DNA from: Oscillospiraceae bacterium
GTDB lineage: Bacteria > Bacillota > Clostridia > UBA1212 > UBA1255
Assembly: GCA_015069165.1 (NCBI GenBank)
Contig: SVJD01000008.1
Location: 1-62,355, forward strand
Length of the DNA: 62,355 nucleotides
Direction: 5' to 3'
In this document: positions 60,427 through 62,355 of the stretch, in pieces
Layout: every line of letters begins with the position of its first letter
Numbering within the stretch: position 1 is the stretch's first letter
The notes under the pieces: model-generated
What the model was told of the DNA's origin: nothing
The model's input: the letters and a program-made list of their open reading frames with translations, nothing else
Database searches by the model: none
Program-made: the position numbers and the translations under genes

Positions 60427-62355
60427 TTAAAGTGAATTAACATAATTTGTTGCAGCTTCACCGTACAACCACAAAGCTTTAACAAGGTCATTAATAGTGC
60501 CTACAGGCTCTACCAAACCAACGCTGTCATATTCAAAGTCACGATTCTCGTTATCGTTCATTGATACATAACCTCTGATACTGTAGTTGAGGAAGTTAGC
60601 CAACTTATTGCCTTGTTCATCATAAACACTCAAAAGGTAATCTGTTTGGAACTCTGTAGGAAGTATGTCATCAAAAACGATTTGATAAATATTGTTACCC
60701 AAATCTGTAATCTCATGTCTGATGTTAGGTGTTACACCGTCTTCATTTGTGTAGAGAACATATGAAGGAGTTGCTGTAACTTCATTTGTAGTGCTGGTAG
60801 TAAATGTTATAATAAGCTTATGTGTATCGCCAAAGTAAACATTTGCTGTTCTCCAAACATATTGAGCTTTGAAACCTCTTTCTCTTGCAACTGTAGCTGC
60901 ACCACGCCAAGGAATATAGTTAGTAGCTATATCTTTCTCAGCTTCTGTAAGACCAGCATTTGCAGGTGTGCTTACTTTGTAGTTTTTGAATACTTGAGAA
61001 GCAGTAGCATAGTTAAGAACTGCTTTTGCAAGCTTAACGAGTTCTGCAGAAGAGTTTGTATCATCGATTACATCATAGCAGTATTGTTTTACACTGTATG
61101 TCAATTCTTCAACTTTAGCACCGTCAGCATAAAGCTCAGCTGTGATATCATCACCAATAGCTTGAGGTCCGAAGTCAGCAACAGAGAATATATACATACC
61201 TGCGTACTCGCCTGTGCCAGCTACACCACTGATTTGGTTGCCTTTAACTACGATGTAGTCATCTGCATCTACGCCTTCAGCGATGAAGTTAAGAGCGATA
61301 CCGCTTGTCAAAGTTACTGATGCACCAACGAAAGCAGGATCACCTGCAGGAACTGTATATGTGTATGTCATATCAGTGTATCTGTAAGATGTGTTAGAAG
61401 TGAATGTTGCATCTGCTGTGTATGAAACTGTAACATTTTCACCTGTTGTAACAGAAGCAGCAAAAGTATTTGTGTGACCATCTCTTGCAATAAGTCTGTT
61501 TACTGTAAAGTCGATATCACCATTCAAAGTAACTGTAGCGTTAGCTCTGAATTCGATAGCACAGTTTCTTTCATCTGCAGGAGTTGAATCTGTAGCCGGG
61601 AAAGTAGCAAAAGTACCACCGTTAACTGTAACTGAAGCAGAAGGGCTTGTTACGTCGATAGCTGCTTTACCAGCGCAAAGAATACTGTTGTTTGATACAA
61701 CTGTACCGCCTGAAACGAAGAGTGCATCGCCTGAACCAAAACCACCGATTACTTTAACGCCATCCAATGTGATTTTACCACCGCTTACATCAATACCATC
61801 GCCCATATTTGTAGCATCAAACACACCTGTTTTGCCTGCACTTGAGTCCATGATAGTAACATCAGCCGTACCTGAAACAAAAAGTTGTCCTGTCCATTTG
61901 TAGCCGGCAAGGTCGATTACGTATGTGCCGGAAGAAATACTCTTTCCACCTGCGATATCTGCGCCCAATACGCTAGTACCTGCAGCAATAGCATCCACAG
62001 TTGTAACTGTTGTACCACTTACAGGGGGAGTTGTGCTGCCGCCACCTGAAACATTATCACCTACAAGTTTAATACCTGTAACCCAAGCACCGTTAGTAGC
62101 ATTCTCTTGGATTTGCAAGTGATATGTTGTTGTTGTTGCTGTAATGCTGCTTACATCGATAGAAGCTTCTGCTGTTGTGCCCCAGTTACCTGTACCTTTA
62201 AGGTCAAAAGTACCATAAGTTGTTGCATAATCAGCACTCTTAAGCATTATGTCTGAAGACTCTGAACCAGCAGCTACGCCATTTCTGTAAGTAATTACCA
62301 TTGTGTCGCAACCGCTAAGGTCGAGAGGAATATCAACAACATTTCCGTTTGTTAC
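60427..62355 (-). CDS. Large secreted/cell-surface-like protein, N-terminus off window edge
   Basis: Frame stays open to the window end (VTNGNVVDIPLDLSGCDTMVITYRNG...); GGGSTTPPVSG linker; Thr/Val-rich beta-structure. Confidence 0.75.
   Translation of the reverse strand, partial: VTNGNVVDIPLDLSGCDTMVITYRNGVAAGSESSDIMLKSADYATTYGTFDLKGTGNWGTTAEASIDVSSITATTTTYHLQIQENATNGAWVTGIKLVGDNVSGGGSTTPPVSGTTVTTVDAIAAGTSVLGADIAGGKSISSGTYVIDLAGYKWTGQLFVSGTADVTIMDSSAGKTGVFDATNMGDGIDVSGGKITLDGVKVIGGFGSGDALFVSGGTVVSNNSILCAGKAAIDVTSPSASVTVNGGTFATFPATDSTPADERNCAIEFRANATVTLNGDIDFTVNRLIARDGHTNTFAASVTTGENVTVSYTADATFTSNTSYRYTDMTYTYTVPAGDPAFVGASVTLTSGIALNFIAEGVDADDYIVVKGNQISGVAGTGEYAGMYIFSVADFGPQAIGDDITAELYADGAKVEELTYSVKQYCYDVIDDTNSSAELVKLAKAVLNYATASQVFKNYKVSTPANAGLTEAEKDIATNYIPWRGAATVARERGFKAQYVWRTANVYFGDTHKLIITFTTSTTNEVTATPSYVLYTNEDGVTPNIRHEITDLGNNIYQIVFDDILPTEFQTDYLLSVYDEQGNKLANFLNYSIRGYVSMNDNENRDFEYDSVGLVEPVGTINDLVKALWLYGEAATNYVNSL

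Noticed and set aside
1-62355. tRNA/rRNA genes and known riboswitches
   Set aside because: No cloverleaf with T-loop GGTTCRANYCC or recognisable riboswitch core was found by eye; a tRNAscan/Infernal run would be needed to be certain.

Overview
The window is chromosomal DNA from a low-to-mid GC, endospore-forming Bacillota (Clostridia-like). Most genes are housekeeping: birA, nptA-type transporter, dtd, sepF/yggS cluster, iorAB, paaK, spoVS, ymdB, rny, ftsK/spoIIIE, recG, rsmD, coaD, rluA-type, rqcH, zapA, an sbcCD-like pair. The standout is an interrupted sporulation sigma factor gene, sigK. Its 3' half (29387..29761, minus) and 5' half (42424..42718, minus) are separated by a 12,666-bp skin-like element with a large serine recombinase at one end. 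Joining the halves at a shared AATG core restores a 221-aa SigK ORF without frame interruption. The element ends carry subterminal inverted repeats, which fits a serine-integrase attP. Its cargo looks like a compact defence/toxin island: a helicase-methyltransferase restriction operon, a TIR/NDT-like protein, an XRE-DUF3990 ART-like toxin pair and decayed HEPN-like and GIY-YIG genes. The predicted excision circle also fuses the recombinase ORF in frame to an HTH ORF. Other notable items are an Ogt/pectate-lyase-like fusion ORF, a 53-bp hairpin tandem repeat, several operator-like repeats and a missed 47-aa peptide gene. All calls come from reading sequence and translations by eye; no database searches were run.
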